A stretch of 64,000 nt of DNA, taken from assembly GCF_002896875.1 (NCBI RefSeq), contig NZ_CP023278.1:4906501-4970500 (forward strand), given 5' to 3'. The notes beneath the pieces were generated by a model. The model was not told the DNA's origin. It saw nothing but the letters and a program-made list of their open reading frames with translations, and searched no databases. A program made the position numbers and the translations under genes. This DNA comes from Nostoc sp. CENA543. GTDB lineage: Bacteria; Cyanobacteriota; Cyanobacteriia; Cyanobacteriales; Nostocaceae. This document shows positions 25,114 through 34,371 of this stretch, in pieces. The first letter of the stretch is position 1. Every line of letters begins with the position of its first letter.

Positions 25114-27075
25114 ATGATTTCATACTTAGAAAAGTACAGGCGAGTCCTATCACTCGCTATGACGAGCCTTTTTTGTGCCTTTTTTTTGGTATTTGGTAAT
25201 CCCGGCATTGAATCTGCCTTAGCTGCTGGCAATGGTATTAACGTCATCATCATGATTGGTGATGGCATGGGCTGGAACATGGCTAGAGCCGCAGCTTTAG
25301 CTAAAGGCGCGCCCTTTTATACCAGTGGGAAAGGCTCTGGTTTGAGCTTCCAAAATCTCACCGGATATGGATTGGTAACAACATACGGCACAACCATTCA
25401 AGCCAGTACACCCGCCGAACCCACCAATCAAAAACACTTCACCGGTAACTCTGCTCTAGATGGATCTAACTCCTTCACAGGACTGAGTAATGTTCGTCCT
25501 GGTTTTTCCTTCCAACCCACTCCATTGAATCCAGGCGATCGCGCCGACGGTAATAGCTCACAACCAGGAAACTTAGTTGGTTACGATGTCAGCCAAGGTG
25601 GCCCTGCTCCTTGGATTCCTTTATCTCCGGCTAATCCTGGTAGTTACAACAAAGAGTACATCAAATATAGCTATCCCGACTCTGCCAACACCGCCACAAC
25701 TCTATATACCGGTGTGAAAAGCTATAACAACGCAATGGGGGTAGATGTATACGAGAAAAAATTGAAAACTATCTTGGAAATTGCCAAAGAACAAGGCAAA
25801 GCCACAGGATTAGTAACATCTGTACCTATTAGCCACGCTACACCAGGAGCAGCCGCTTCTTACGTTAACCGTCGTAGTAAGTATGACAGTATTTACGATC
25901 CCAACAAGACCAACCAAGACAGTATTTTGCAGCAGACATTGTTAGACTTCCAACCCAATGTGCTGTTAGGTGGTGGTCATCCCCTAGATATGCAAAATAG
26001 AACAGCTGTCAGTCCGGCTTATGACTATACATACATCACTCAAGACACCTACGAACACCTGAAAAATAATCCAAGTCCTACATCCAATCGCTACGGTTAC
26101 ACCTTCTTAGAACGTGGGACAAATGCTACTCAAACCCTATTAAATACTGCTGCTAACATTGACCCCAATCAAGGCGGTAAACTCTTTGGTCTATACGGTG
26201 CGCGTGGTCAAAACGGAAATCTTCCTACAAGTTCCTCTAAGGGTGACTACAGCACCACAGGTTTAGATAACTTCTCTATCTATAGCTCTGTTGTAAGGGG
26301 TGGAACTCCCATTACCTGTCCATCAGGGAAAATCATTCCTGGTTCTATTAGTGAGTGTGTTCCGGTTTTAGACGCTAATGGTAATCCAATTAGTGGCCCC
26401 AACCCAGATACAGTTAGACCTCTAGCCCTCGGAGAAACAGACGCTAGTTTTGTGGCTAGAGAAGTTAACGAAAACCCCACATTAGCTGATTTAACCAAAG
26501 CAGCTCTGAAAGTGCTGGGCAAAGATAAAGACGGCTTTTGGCTGATGGTAGAAGGTGGTGATATCGATTGGGCAGCCCATGACGACAACATGGATAACCT
26601 CATCGGTGCAATGAATGATTTCGACAAAGCAGTTCAAGAAGTCATCACTTGGATTAATCAAAATGGCGGTTGGAGCAAGAATTTACTTATCGTCACGGCT
26701 GACCATGACCACTATCTGACTCTTAACAATGACTTCGTATCTAAGCTAACTCCTAACACTAATCCTAATTTAGCTAGAGGCTTGAAGTACAACGCCAAAG
26801 AAGCCACCTACAACAAACACAACCCCAAAGAAGCAGGTCACTTCTGGGGTTCTGATCCTACTCAAAAATACCTTTGGGGTAGTCACACTAACCGTCCTGT
26901 ACCGGTTTATTTCCAAGGAGCTTATTCTTCTGCTCTCACACGCTCCTTGGGGCAGAGTGTCAAGTTTACAGATAGCACTGGCAATACTTACACCGTTCCA
27001 GGTGTGAGGGGTGTAGTTGACCAAAGCCACATTTTCCAAGCGATGAAAACTGCTTTGACTAGCCCAGCTTCGTAA
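25114..27075 (+). CDS. Alkaline phosphatase, PhoA superfamily, secreted
   Basis: 653 residues. A signal peptide covers about 1-38 (SLAMTSLFCAFFLVFG ... ALAAG). Metal and phosphate sites: NVIIMIGDGMGWNM (first Asp), DSANTATTLYTGVKS with the nucleophile Ser/Thr region, ISHATPGAAASYV, VEGGDIDWAAHDD, TADHDHYLTL and GSHTNRPVPVYFQG. It would release phosphate from monoesters in the periplasm. It is longer than E. coli PhoA because of inserts around residues 95-160 and 330-440. There is no obvious Pho box that I can establish; phosphate-starvation induction is expected from the family. A PEP-CTERM gene follows after a repeat element. Confidence 0.92.
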   Translation: MISYLEKYRRVLSLAMTSLFCAFFLVFGNPGIESALAAGNGINVIIMIGDGMGWNMARAAALAKGAPFYTSGKGSGLSFQNLTGYGLVTTYGTTIQASTPAEPTNQKHFTGNSALDGSNSFTGLSNVRPGFSFQPTPLNPGDRADGNSSQPGNLVGYDVSQGGPAPWIPLSPANPGSYNKEYIKYSYPDSANTATTLYTGVKSYNNAMGVDVYEKKLKTILEIAKEQGKATGLVTSVPISHATPGAAASYVNRRSKYDSIYDPNKTNQDSILQQTLLDFQPNVLLGGGHPLDMQNRTAVSPAYDYTYITQDTYEHLKNNPSPTSNRYGYTFLERGTNATQTLLNTAANIDPNQGGKLFGLYGARGQNGNLPTSSSKGDYSTTGLDNFSIYSSVVRGGTPITCPSGKIIPGSISECVPVLDANGNPISGPNPDTVRPLALGETDASFVAREVNENPTLADLTKAALKVLGKDKDGFWLMVEGGDIDWAAHDDNMDNLIGAMNDFDKAVQEVITWINQNGGWSKNLLIVTADHDHYLTLNNDFVSKLTPNTNPNLARGLKYNAKEATYNKHNPKEAGHFWGSDPTQKYLWGSHTNRPVPVYFQGAYSSALTRSLGQSVKFTDSTGNTYTVPGVRGVVDQSHIFQAMKTALTSPAS

Positions 27076-27077
27076 AT

Positions 27078-27285
27078 ATAGGGGTATAGGGGTGTAGGGG
27101 TATAGGGGGAAGAAGAGCAGCCTAACCTAACCATTAGGTTAAAAGCACTGCTCCTTGGGGCAACCGAACCGTGTTGGACGGAGACTCAAACCCCACTCAA
27201 AACTTTCAACCTCTACAACCTTAAACCCTTAAACCCTTAAACCCTTAAACCCTTAAACCCCTACACCCCTACACCCCTAATAAAA
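27078..27285. repeat. GGGGTGTA/TTAAACCC inverted-arm element, copy A
   Basis: Left arm: GGGGTATAGGGGTGTAGGGG units. Right arm: five TTAAACCC units, then CCCCTACACCCCTACACCCC. Between them is a core with AACCTAACCATTAGGTT and CTCCTTGGGGCAACCG. The core is shared with copy B at 30321-30506, so this is a dispersed element rather than simple sequence. Confidence 0.8.
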
Positions 27286-27311
27286 AAATTCTTCTTTCAC
27301 CAAGGAAAAAA

Positions 27312-27803
27312 ATGATTAACTCCATCCTCAAAAAGCTAGCAGTTGCTACAGCCGGGACGACTCTCATGTTTACCTTGGGAGAAATTACACCCACCCAAGC
27401 TGCAAACATTACCTATAATTTCTCTAACGCTGATCAGACTCTCACAGGCTATTTTTCTTTTAACCAAGCGGCTGCGGCTGATCAATTTGTAGAAGTTTCA
27501 GAAGGTTTAAAGATTTTTGCTAACTACAATGGCCTAACTTTTACGGAAGCTGATGATCCTATCGCCGCAGTTTTAACAGATTTTGTTGGCAACATTCCCA
27601 AGGGACAGGGATTAGGTTTGCAATATGTAGTACCAAATCAATTTTTTGTATTTAGCGAGAACTTTCTCAATGCTGATGCAACTGCAAATCAATCTGTAAA
27701 CTATACTCGTGTTCCAGAACCAGGTTCTCTGCTGGGTTTATCTATTGTGGGACTAGGTTTATTTTGGGGTAGAAAGAAACAACTTTCTCAATCAATCAAT
27801 TAA
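27312..27803 (+). CDS. PEP-CTERM sorting domain protein
   Basis: 163 residues. A signal peptide (about 1-30, ending PTQA) is followed by a beta-rich domain of about 100 residues and a C-terminal sorting signal: VPEPGSLLGLSIVGLGLFW, then GRKKQ. PEP-CTERM proteins are exported and processed by an exosortase, often with exopolysaccharide. AAGGA precedes the ATG. The mature domain is not one I recognise. It follows the alkaline phosphatase but the repeat element between them argues against a tight operon. Confidence 0.85.
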   Translation: MINSILKKLAVATAGTTLMFTLGEITPTQAANITYNFSNADQTLTGYFSFNQAAAADQFVEVSEGLKIFANYNGLTFTEADDPIAAVLTDFVGNIPKGQGLGLQYVVPNQFFVFSENFLNADATANQSVNYTRVPEPGSLLGLSIVGLGLFWGRKKQLSQSIN

Positions 27804-27827
27804 GTAAAACGCCAGATTTGATGTTTT

Positions 27828-27853
27828 GTAGTTAGGATGAAAGTCCTGACTAC
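27828..27853. repeat. Hairpin repeat element, short copy (GTAGTTAGG...CTGACTAC)
   Basis: GTAGTTAGGATGAAAGTCCTGACTAC, a 26-base near-palindrome related to 3500-3544 and 52687-52732. It occupies the gap between two convergent stop codons (27803 and 27857) and could terminate both transcripts. Confidence 0.75.
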
Positions 27854-27856
27854 AAA

Positions 27857-28768
27857 CTATAATTTTTTTGCCACGTTTTTCAGAATATTCATTGGGGTTT
27901 GATGTTTGAGAAGTTCCATTTCAGATGCGTTTCTCACCAGCATTGCACCGGCGAAGCCTAATGAGTTCACAGAAATCGATTGAAAATGTTCTTGCGATCG
28001 CGGTACGATGAGCATCCATTCTCGTGTTGCTAGTAAGTTATAAGCACCCGATTGTCTATCACCATCAATTGCACCTAAACCTACAGCTTGCAATAAGTTT
28101 TGATAAATCTCTAAAGTTGCCTTAGCACCTGTCAAGGGAGATTCTAGCCACTCTGGATTTAACTTAGCAAAGCCGTGTATAAACGGTAATCCAGGAATAG
28201 TGCCAATTTCACCCTCAAATTTAGCCTCAGCTAAAAGCGGTTCTATAGGTGTTTTGATTCCTGAAGGTGTGAGGGGTAGGGGTACTAACTGTAAGTGTTT
28301 ATGTCGTTGACTTGCACCCGCATTTTTACCTGCGTTATAGAAGGCTAAACCATCCATCCCCGCTAAACAAGCCCACATAGCTGCAAAATCTGCCAGGGTG
28401 AGTAAGCTTTCTTGCTCTTCAAAAGCGCGGGTAATAATTAATAAGTGATAGTCAACGACGTTGAATTTATTCAATATACAGACATGAGTCTCTGAGATAT
28501 CAGCGACAAATAAATCTTGTTCATAGGGTAAGAAGGGATTAAACTCTTTACCACTAGATTGGGTTTGCTTGTCTTGTTGTTTTTTAGCAGTATCTTTACG
28601 GACAAGATTAGATAAAATTCGTACCAAAAATTTCACCCCATCCTGTTCGACAAATTCAAATTCTGTTGGTATGGATAGTAGCGCACCGCATTCTAAAGCA
28701 TGGTGCGTCTGTTTTTTCAGGCTATCCCATAATGTGGCAGGTTGCAGTAAAATTTTTTCGTCAGGCAT
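27857..28768 (-). CDS. ATP adenylyltransferase (Ap4A phosphorylase)
   Basis: 303 residues from ATG 28768; a GTG at 28795 would add nine. The active site ASQRHKHLQLVPLP (HxHxQ with preceding Ser) marks the GalT-branch HIT-like Ap4A phosphorylases, which split Ap4A with phosphate to ADP and ATP. Supporting segments are NPFLPYEQDLFVADI and KFNVVDYHLLIITRAFEEQ in the N-terminal half and SYNLLATREWMLIVPRS-like text (YNLLATREWMLIVPRSQEHF) near the end. It is probably a single gene; a strong hairpin lies upstream. Confidence 0.9.
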   Translation of the reverse strand: MPDEKILLQPATLWDSLKKQTHHALECGALLSIPTEFEFVEQDGVKFLVRILSNLVRKDTAKKQQDKQTQSSGKEFNPFLPYEQDLFVADISETHVCILNKFNVVDYHLLIITRAFEEQESLLTLADFAAMWACLAGMDGLAFYNAGKNAGASQRHKHLQLVPLPLTPSGIKTPIEPLLAEAKFEGEIGTIPGLPFIHGFAKLNPEWLESPLTGAKATLEIYQNLLQAVGLGAIDGDRQSGAYNLLATREWMLIVPRSQEHFQSISVNSLGFAGAMLVRNASEMELLKHQTPMNILKNVAKKL

Positions 28769-28846
28769 AGTTGAGTCTGTTTGCTGTATCCCCACTCACC
28801 AGATTTTAAGGTGAAATGTGACTCTACTCAGCTCTTACCTATAGAA

Positions 28847-28881
28847 TTTCCTGCCATTGCCATCAAAGCAATGACAGGAAA
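28847..28881. terminator. Strong hairpin, possible terminator of the IaiH-like gene
   Basis: TTTCCTGCCATTGC, a 7-base loop, then GCAATGACAGGAAA: 14 pairs with one G-U type mismatch. It lies 135 bases downstream of the IaiH-like stop codon on the minus strand. A U-run is lacking, so RNA 3'-end protection is as likely as termination. Confidence 0.5.
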
Positions 28882-28937
28882 CAAGTGACTAATAACTGTG
28901 TTAACAAAATTTAGGGGGTTTAAATCCCCGTTACAAC

Positions 28938-29003
28938 ACATAATTGCGAATTGCGTTAGCGTAGCGGGACGTTAGTCCATTGCGAATTGCGAATTGCGAA
29001 TTG
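28938..29003. repeat. AATTGCG tandem repeat
   Basis: Several AATTGCG units surround the Nostoc repeat GCGTTAGCGTAGCGGGACG. It abuts the 3' end of the IaiH-like gene. Confidence 0.8.
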
Positions 29004-29015
29004 GTTTAATCCCCA

Positions 29016-29936
29016 TTACCAATCATCAGCTTCCGCCTGACGTTCAATTTGCCCAATCGCTAATTTTGCTAAAACTCTCACTACCTGTTGTTCATCGTCA
29101 AGTAATGCTTGTAAAGGTTCTAAAGCAGTGCGATCGCCGATTTTTCCTAAAGAGTTAATCGCGGCTTTTCTGACATCTAAGTCAGTATCTTGGAGTGCCA
29201 AAATTAGATGCGGTACTGCTGGTAAATAATTTACCTGTCCCAATGCGGCTGCGGCTTCGGTACGAATCAAGGCTTCTGGGTCAGTCAATGCTGCAACCAA
29301 CAGACTACAGGATTTCTCATCAGATTGTTCTTGGGCTACGTGACCCAATGCCCCAATTACCGCACACCGCACATCTACGGAAGCATCATTTAAGGCTTTG
29401 TATAAATAGTCTGCTGCCTCAGAACCAATAAACGCTAATGCCCAAGCTGCATGACCTTTAATATCTTCTGGCTGATTAGATGCTAGTACCTCCAATAAAC
29501 TCGGTACTGCGGCTTCTCCAGTTCTCGCTAGCGCACCTACAGATGAACCCTTCACTACTGTATCCTCATCATTGAGGAAGGCATAGAGCAAGTTAGGTAC
29601 AGCTTTCGGGTCGGCAATAATGGTCAGGGTTTTAGCTGCCGCCCGACGGACAACGACATTGCTATGATTTGCTAAGGCATCTAATAGAAAAGGGGTGGCA
29701 ACTTCGCCAATTTCTCCCAATGTTTCCGCAAACCGCAACCGTACTAGACCCCGTGGATCTCCTAAGCCTTCAACCAACTGTTTTAAAATTTGGTCGCTGA
29801 CTTCAAAGGTACCCATCGTAATCTGCTCATTGACCCTCTCAATTAGGGCATCGTTCTCCGATTGAATTTGCTCTGTCTTAACTGGCGGGACTGGCTGATC
29901 CACTGTTGCAGAGTCGGAGTTAAGTGAGTGATTCAT
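29016..29936 (-). CDS. HEAT-repeat protein, IaiH/CpcE-related
   Basis: 306 residues: about 45 disordered residues, then seven or eight HEAT units of the PBS-lyase type, for example GLVRLRFAETLGEIGE, SNVVVRRAAAKTLTIIAD and DLDVRKAAINSLGKIGD. In Synechocystis a protein of this kind (IaiH, Slr1098) binds the iron-sulfur carrier IscA1; relatives act as bilin lyases or as NblB-like phycobilisome degradation factors. I lean to IaiH from the length and N-terminal extension. AAGGA lies 7 bases before the ATG. A coiled-coil small protein is 15 bases upstream in the same direction, and the phycocyanin island begins 2 kb away. Confidence 0.7.
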   Translation of the reverse strand: MNHSLNSDSATVDQPVPPVKTEQIQSENDALIERVNEQITMGTFEVSDQILKQLVEGLGDPRGLVRLRFAETLGEIGEVATPFLLDALANHSNVVVRRAAAKTLTIIADPKAVPNLLYAFLNDEDTVVKGSSVGALARTGEAAVPSLLEVLASNQPEDIKGHAAWALAFIGSEAADYLYKALNDASVDVRCAVIGALGHVAQEQSDEKSCSLLVAALTDPEALIRTEAAAALGQVNYLPAVPHLILALQDTDLDVRKAAINSLGKIGDRTALEPLQALLDDEQQVVRVLAKLAIGQIERQAEADDW

Positions 29937-29951
29937 CAGATATTCCTTATG

Positions 29952-30191
29952 CTAATTACCAGAGGAAAGAGCCGCTTGACGATCGCGCAGTGCTTGGATT
30001 TGAGCGTCGATTTGGGCTAAGTTCGGCTCTAAATAAGCCATAGCTTGCGCTTTCATCACTTTGGCGCGTTGTGCCATAGAGAGGGTATCATTCACCAATC
30101 TTTCCCGATATTGTTCCAACTCAGAAATAATTTCGGTGAGTTCTTCAGGGGTTGCCTGTTCGATGGGCATGGATTCTTGACTATCAGCCAT
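29952..30191 (-). CDS. Small conserved coiled-coil protein upstream of the IaiH-like gene
   Basis: 79 residues, almost wholly helical: EELTEIISELEQYRERLVND and EPNLAQIDAQIQALRDRQAA look like two coiled-coil helices. No catalytic motif, Cys or signal is seen. The 15-base gap to the HEAT-repeat gene indicates co-transcription, so it may be its partner. AGGA lies 11 bases before the ATG. Confidence 0.7.
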   Translation of the reverse strand: MADSQESMPIEQATPEELTEIISELEQYRERLVNDTLSMAQRAKVMKAQAMAYLEPNLAQIDAQIQALRDRQAALSSGN

Positions 30192-30320
30192 ATATTTATG
30201 TGTTTCCTAAAGATGATTAAAAGAAGGTCTATATTTTAAATTTCTATATTTGATCTTCTCAGATTGCGTCACCAATGAGCAAAGCGATCGCACAGACTTT
30301 GCAAATTACCAAGCTCCGTT

Positions 30321-30506
30321 GGGGTGGGTGTAGGGGTGTAGGGGTATAGGGGTGTAGGGGGAAGAACTATACCCCGCCAACCTAACTCTTGGGTTAAAAG
30401 CCCTGCATCTTGGGACAACCGTATTGGGTTCTTTTTCAATCCCTGCCCAATACCTTAAACCCTTAAACCCTTACACCCTTACACCCTTAGACCCTTACAC
30501 CCCTAA
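30321..30506. repeat. GGGGTGTA/TTAAACCC inverted-arm element, copy B
   Basis: GGGTGTAGGGGTGTAGGGG arm on the left and CCCTTAAACCCTTACACCC arm on the right, with a core containing TAACTCTTGGGTTAAAAGCC and ATCTTGGGACAACCG that matches copy A (27078-27285). It fills the gap between the SnoaL-like gene and the small coiled-coil gene. Confidence 0.8.
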
Positions 30507-30512
30507 TGAACA

Positions 30513-30893
30513 TCAATCAATGTCGCCAAAATACTCTCGGATGCCGGAAATTTTCTCCCCTGTAATGTCGAAGGAAATGAGATTGCGGCTTTGATAGGGT
30601 TGCTCTCCTATAGTCCCTTGACTAGCAAATTCTAGGGTAACGGTAGTTTCATTGCTGGTGATGCGATCAGGGGGATGGAAGATGAGGCGATCGCCTGTTG
30701 CTGTGCGCGCTTGGAGTCTGGCAATTAGCTGCTGTTTATCTTCGTATGTAAAGCCTGTGTCTCGCTGCTTGCCTACCGGCAGCCAGAAAACTACATCATC
30801 TGCCAGCATATCGATGAAGGGCCGAAAATCCCCTGTTGCCCATCCTGTAGCTAAATTTTCAAAAGCTTGTTGCGCGATTGGAATGTTTGTCAC
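30513..30893 (-). CDS. SnoaL-like / NTF2-fold protein
   Basis: 126 residues with the NTF2-like cone pattern: AFENLATGWATGDFRPFIDM, LADDVVFWLPVG, and a last strand GEKISGIREYFGDID. Such proteins include ketosteroid isomerase-like enzymes and small-molecule binders; no specific substrate can be given. It has no close partner gene; repeat element B follows its stop codon. Confidence 0.8.
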   Translation of the reverse strand: MTNIPIAQQAFENLATGWATGDFRPFIDMLADDVVFWLPVGKQRDTGFTYEDKQQLIARLQARTATGDRLIFHPPDRITSNETTVTLEFASQGTIGEQPYQSRNLISFDITGEKISGIREYFGDID

Positions 30894-31638
30894 CTCTGTT
30901 CCCCTACCTACTCACGGCGATCGCATATTATAGCGGTTTGGAAATGGTACTTAGCTCAATATTTACTACTATGTTTTTCATCAAGCCATATTTTTTATTA
31001 CAGTTTGTAAATATTTTAGAAAAAAATGTAATCACGACTGCTTTTTTTCTATTTTTTTAGTGTTTGCAAATACATTCTCTGAATAAAAAAATCTATTTAC
31101 GCTCTTAATTATGAAAATTAAAGATTATTTTTCAGCACATTATTAGACAGTAAATTTATATCGAGTTATCGCATTTTTTAAATCAAATATTCATTGTATG
31201 TCCTGCCGTACAAGCATTTCCCGCTTTATATTTATATTATTAACAAATATATTTAGATTATTAAAAATTTTATTATTCTGAAAATAGAGATAATGTTTTT
31301 GTTTTTACTGCTATAAAAATTATCCTAAACATTTCTTAACAAAAATCCTATACGAAACAGTATATAAAAATATTTTGTAAGGGTTAAACACAAAACAAAG
31401 TCAATAAAAACTCAAAACATTAGAGAATTTATTGCTCTTGTTCATGACGGAAAAACTTCCAATATTGGAAAAATTGCCTAGTCTTTCTCGTCAAATTAAT
31501 GTGGTTGAGAAATTGAAATATTACTTAGTTAGACATGATGTTCTGTTTGATAAAAAGTAAAAGCTCAAGTGTTCAATTTCTGACTGCAACCCTCAATCAA
31601 TAAATTCCGCATTAATCAAAATTTAGGAGATTAAAACT
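30894..31638. other. AT-rich upstream region of the sulfur-poor cpc operon
   Basis: About 745 bases, strongly AT-rich, holding the promoter and leader of the cpcBACD operon starting at 31639. I cannot point to a defined binding site. The only open frame of note is a 38-codon ORF at 31444-31560. AGGAG lies 9 bases before the cpcB start. Confidence 0.6.
31444..31560 (+). CDS. Possible 38-residue leader peptide upstream of the sulfur-poor cpcB
   Basis: ATG 31444 to TAA 31558 encodes a peptide that begins MTEKLPILEKLPSLSRQINV and ends VRHDVLFDKK. It has no Met besides the start and no Cys, like the operon it precedes. No Shine-Dalgarno site is visible and the length is short, so it could be a chance frame. 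Confidence 0.3.
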   Translation: MTEKLPILEKLPSLSRQINVVEKLKYYLVRHDVLFDKK

Positions 31639-32160
31639 ATGGTGCAGGATGCTTTTTCCAGAGTTGTTTCCCAAGCTGACACCAGAGGAGACTATTTGAG
31701 CGATGGCCAGTTAGATGCTCTCATCGCTTTGGTAAAAGACGGTAACAAGCGTGTTGATGTTGTTAACCGGATTTCTAGCAACGCCTCTGCAATTGTTGCT
31801 AACGCAGCTCGTTCGTTGTTTGCTGAACAACCTCAACTGATTGCACCTGGTGGAAATGCTTACACCAGCCGCCGCGCAGCTGCTTGTGTGCGTGATTTGG
31901 AAATCATCCTTCGTTATGTCACCTACGCAATTTTTGCTGGGGATGCTAGCGTTCTCGATGACCGCGCCCTCAACGGATTACGGGAAACATATTTGGCTTT
32001 GGGAACTCCTGGGGCTTCCGTTGCTGTTGGTATTCAGAAGTTAAAAGAAGCTTCTATTGCTATTGTTAGCGACCCCAACGGAATTACTCGCGGTGATTGC
32101 AGCAATCTGATTGCTGAAGTTGCATCCTATTTCGATCGTGCTGCTGCCGCAGTAGCTTAA
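31639..32160 (+). CDS. cpcB: C-phycocyanin beta subunit, sulfur-poor isoform
   Basis: 173 residues, a complete beta phycocyanin. The bilin-binding cysteines are Cys83 and Cys154 (the Cys84 and Cys155 sites of the family). These are the only cysteines: the normal third Cys (Cys109 in the minus-strand copy) is Ala110 here. Met occurs only at the start, against seven Met in the other CpcB of this window. This is the signature of the phycocyanin that Calothrix PCC 7601 makes under sulfur limitation. First gene of cpcB-cpcA-cpcC-cpcD, with AGGAG upstream. Expression is expected when sulfate is scarce, by analogy only. Confidence 0.96.
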   Translation: MVQDAFSRVVSQADTRGDYLSDGQLDALIALVKDGNKRVDVVNRISSNASAIVANAARSLFAEQPQLIAPGGNAYTSRRAAACVRDLEIILRYVTYAIFAGDASVLDDRALNGLRETYLALGTPGASVAVGIQKLKEASIAIVSDPNGITRGDCSNLIAEVASYFDRAAAAVA

Positions 32161-32271
32161 AACCGCACACACTAGACCTCTTGCATCAGAGTTTCATCAG
32201 ACTCAAACAGCGACTTTTGCAAGAAGTCTATTCCCACAAATTTTTTAAAAGCAATTAGGAGAAATCTTGCC

Positions 32272-32763
32272 ATGACAAAAACACCCTTAACTGAAGCAAT
32301 TGTTGCTGCTGATTCCCAAGGTCGTTTTTTAGGTAGCACCGAAATTCAAGTTGCTTTCGGTCGTTTCCGTCAAGCATCTGTTAGCTTAGAAGCAGCTAAA
32401 ACACTCTCTAAAAAAGCATCTAGCTTGGCTGAGGGTGCTGCTAATGCTGTTTACCAAAAGTTTCCCTACACCACCAACACCCCAGGCTCTAACTATGCTT
32501 CTTCCCAAACTGGGAAAGACAAGTGCGTTCGTGATATTGGCTATTATTTGCGGATTATCACTTACGGATTAGTAGTAGGTGGTACAGGCCCCATCGATGA
32601 TTATTTGATTGCCGGTTTAGCTGAAATCAACCGTACCTTTGAACTATCTCCCAGTTGGTACATTGAAGCTCTCAAATATATCAAAGCTAATCATGGTTTA
32701 ACTGGCGATCCTGCCGTGGAAGCTAATTCTTACATTGATTATGTCATCAATGCTTTAAGCTAA
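32272..32763 (+). CDS. cpcA: C-phycocyanin alpha subunit, sulfur-poor isoform
   Basis: 163 residues. The single bilin site is Cys85 in [13 protein letters not shown]. The second Cys of the normal alpha subunit (Cys98 in the minus-strand copy, ITYCLVV) is Gly99 here (ITYGLVV), and Met residues at two internal positions are replaced by Thr and Ile. The only Met is the initiator and the only Cys carries the bilin. TTAGGAGAAATC precedes the ATG by a few bases. It forms the alpha-beta monomer with the CpcB encoded 111 bases upstream. Confidence 0.96.
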   Translation: MTKTPLTEAIVAADSQGRFLGSTEIQVAFGRFRQASVSLEAAKTLSKKASSLAEGAANAVYQKFPYTTNTPGSNYASSQTGKDKCVRDIGYYLRIITYGLVVGGTGPIDDYLIAGLAEINRTFELSPSWYIEALKYIKANHGLTGDPAVEANSYIDYVINALS

Positions 32764-33231
32764 TACCTTCCAGGGTCAATACAGCAGTGAGTGCTGAGTT
32801 AATTGACCATATAAGTTTTGCAGTTTTGTGTGACTAGGATGAGAAGTGAATTTGGTAATTATGCGATTGAGATGAAAAAGATTACCAGAGCATTTTGAGC
32901 CGTCTGTAATTTAGTTACACCAAAACTGAATGTTAAGTTTGCAAAAGCGTCGAGCATTTGCGTAGTAATTTGGAAAAGTTTTTAATACTGGATGTACACT
33001 GTGTTAGTTGTCAATTTTAATTGCCTACAATCTTTGTACAGAGAGCATTTATAACGTTTCAATTTATTACGCAAGGCTTTTTCCTAATCATTAAAAAACT
33101 TTTTAAATTGTTATCTAGTCATCGATAAAATAAGTTTCAACAAAAATTTTTGGATATTTTTGACACACCTTATCCATAGTTTAAAAACGGGCTTCTTAAC
33201 TACTAGCACCTTTGACAAGGAGAATATTGCA
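32764..33231. other. Intergenic region between cpcA and the rod linker gene
   Basis: About 470 bases, unusually long inside a cpc operon, with no gene I can support. Cyanobacterial cpc operons often have a processing or attenuation site after cpcA, but I see no strong hairpin here. Confidence 0.5.
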
Positions 33232-34098
33232 ATGGCTATTACGACAGCAGCATCTAAACTCGGCACTTCTGCATTTAGTAACGCTGCGGCGATTGAATTA
33301 CGTTCTAATGCGACTCAAGCAGAAATTAAACAAATAATAGCAGCTATTTATCGTCAAGTTTTAGGTAATGATTATTTACTACAATCGGAACGCTTGACCA
33401 GTTTAGAATCACTGCTGATTAATAGAAATATTACAGTCCAAGATTTTGTAAGACAGTTAGCAAAGTCTGATTTGTACAAGTCAAAGTTTTTTTCTAATAA
33501 CTTTCATAGCCGATTTACGGAACTCAATTATAAACATCTGCTTGGTCGCGCTCCCTATGATGAATCTGAGATTGCTGATCATCTAGATTTGTATCAAAGT
33601 CAAGGATATGAGGCTGATATTGATTCCTATATTGACTCTATCGAATATCAAAGTAATTTTGGGGACAATATAGTGCCTTATTATCGGGGATTCAGCACTC
33701 AATCTGGACAAAAAACTGTAGGCTTTACCAGGATTTTTCAACTTTATCGCGGTTATGCCAACAGCGATCGCTCCCAAATCACGGGTAAATCTGCGCGTTT
33801 AGCTAGTGAATTAGCCAAAAATACTGCGTCTCCAGTCATCGCGCCTGCGGGTAGTAACAATGGCTTTGCCTATCTTCCTTCCCCCAGAGGACAAACCCCC
33901 AGCACTGCATTTCAAGGCTCACAGGCGTTTGGTAGAGGCAGATTGTATCGTGTGGAAGTAGCCAGTATTTCTCAGCCAGGCTATCCCAAAGTGCGTCGTG
34001 TCAACCAAGCTGTAGTTATCCCCTACGAAGAACTATCTAATTATTTCCAACAAGTTCAGCGTCGCAATGGCAAAATTGCCAGCATTACACCGCTTTAA
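33232..34098 (+). CDS. cpcC: Phycobilisome rod linker, sulfur-poor isoform
   Basis: 288 residues from ATG 33232, chosen over an upstream ATG because AAGGAG lies at 33217-33222 and the product [15 protein letters not shown] matches CpcC N-termini. Residues 20-150 form the Pfam 00427 linker domain ([32 protein letters not shown]); about 235-288 form the CpcD-like domain ([20 protein letters not shown]). No Cys occurs and the only Met is the start, matching the sulfur-free design of the two subunits before it. It joins phycocyanin hexamers in the rod. Confidence 0.93.
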   Translation: MAITTAASKLGTSAFSNAAAIELRSNATQAEIKQIIAAIYRQVLGNDYLLQSERLTSLESLLINRNITVQDFVRQLAKSDLYKSKFFSNNFHSRFTELNYKHLLGRAPYDESEIADHLDLYQSQGYEADIDSYIDSIEYQSNFGDNIVPYYRGFSTQSGQKTVGFTRIFQLYRGYANSDRSQITGKSARLASELAKNTASPVIAPAGSNNGFAYLPSPRGQTPSTAFQGSQAFGRGRLYRVEVASISQPGYPKVRRVNQAVVIPYEELSNYFQQVQRRNGKIASITPL

Positions 34099-34106
34099 AG
34101 AACTAA

Positions 34107-34221
34107 GGGACTTCCAAATATGCAATCGCTGTGGTGGGCAGGGGTGCAGGGTGCAGGGTGCAGGGGGAAAAATCAAAATATTCTCTCTCAAAAATTGAAT
34201 CATTTATTTTCTGGAAGTCCC
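34107..34221. mobile_element. MITE-like element with 10-bp terminal inverted repeats, copy 2
   Basis: Perfect ends GGGACTTCCA and TGGAAGTCCC, flanked on both sides by TAA. The interior has GCAGGGTGCAGGG units. It is inserted between cpcC and cpcD of the sulfur-poor operon, 9 bases after the cpcC stop. Copy 1 is at 13531-13651. Confidence 0.85.
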
Positions 34222-34371
34222 TAATACCATTTTGGATTTTGGAATGTTTTACTGGTGAGCTTTCCAGAAATTCATTTGTCGCAATCATTTCCCAAATTGG
34301 TATAAACAAGGCAAAAAACACACAAGAAAGAATAAAAAACCTTAAGTCTCCTTTGTTGACAGGAAATCAAT

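Noticed and set aside
27225-27285. TTAAACCC tandem units that look like a plant-type telomere (CCCTAAA)
   Set aside because: The unit is 8 bases, degenerates into CCCTACAC, and lies between ordinary cyanobacterial genes; it is a bacterial minisatellite.
29016-29936. HEAT-repeat gene as a bilin lyase of the CpcE type or as NblB
   Set aside because: The length, N-terminal extension and partner gene fit IaiH better, though the alternatives are kept in the entry.
33160-33231. N-terminal extension of the cpcC linker from an ATG at 33160
   Set aside because: The extension has no linker homology, and AAGGAG at 33217-33222 clearly serves the ATG at 33232.
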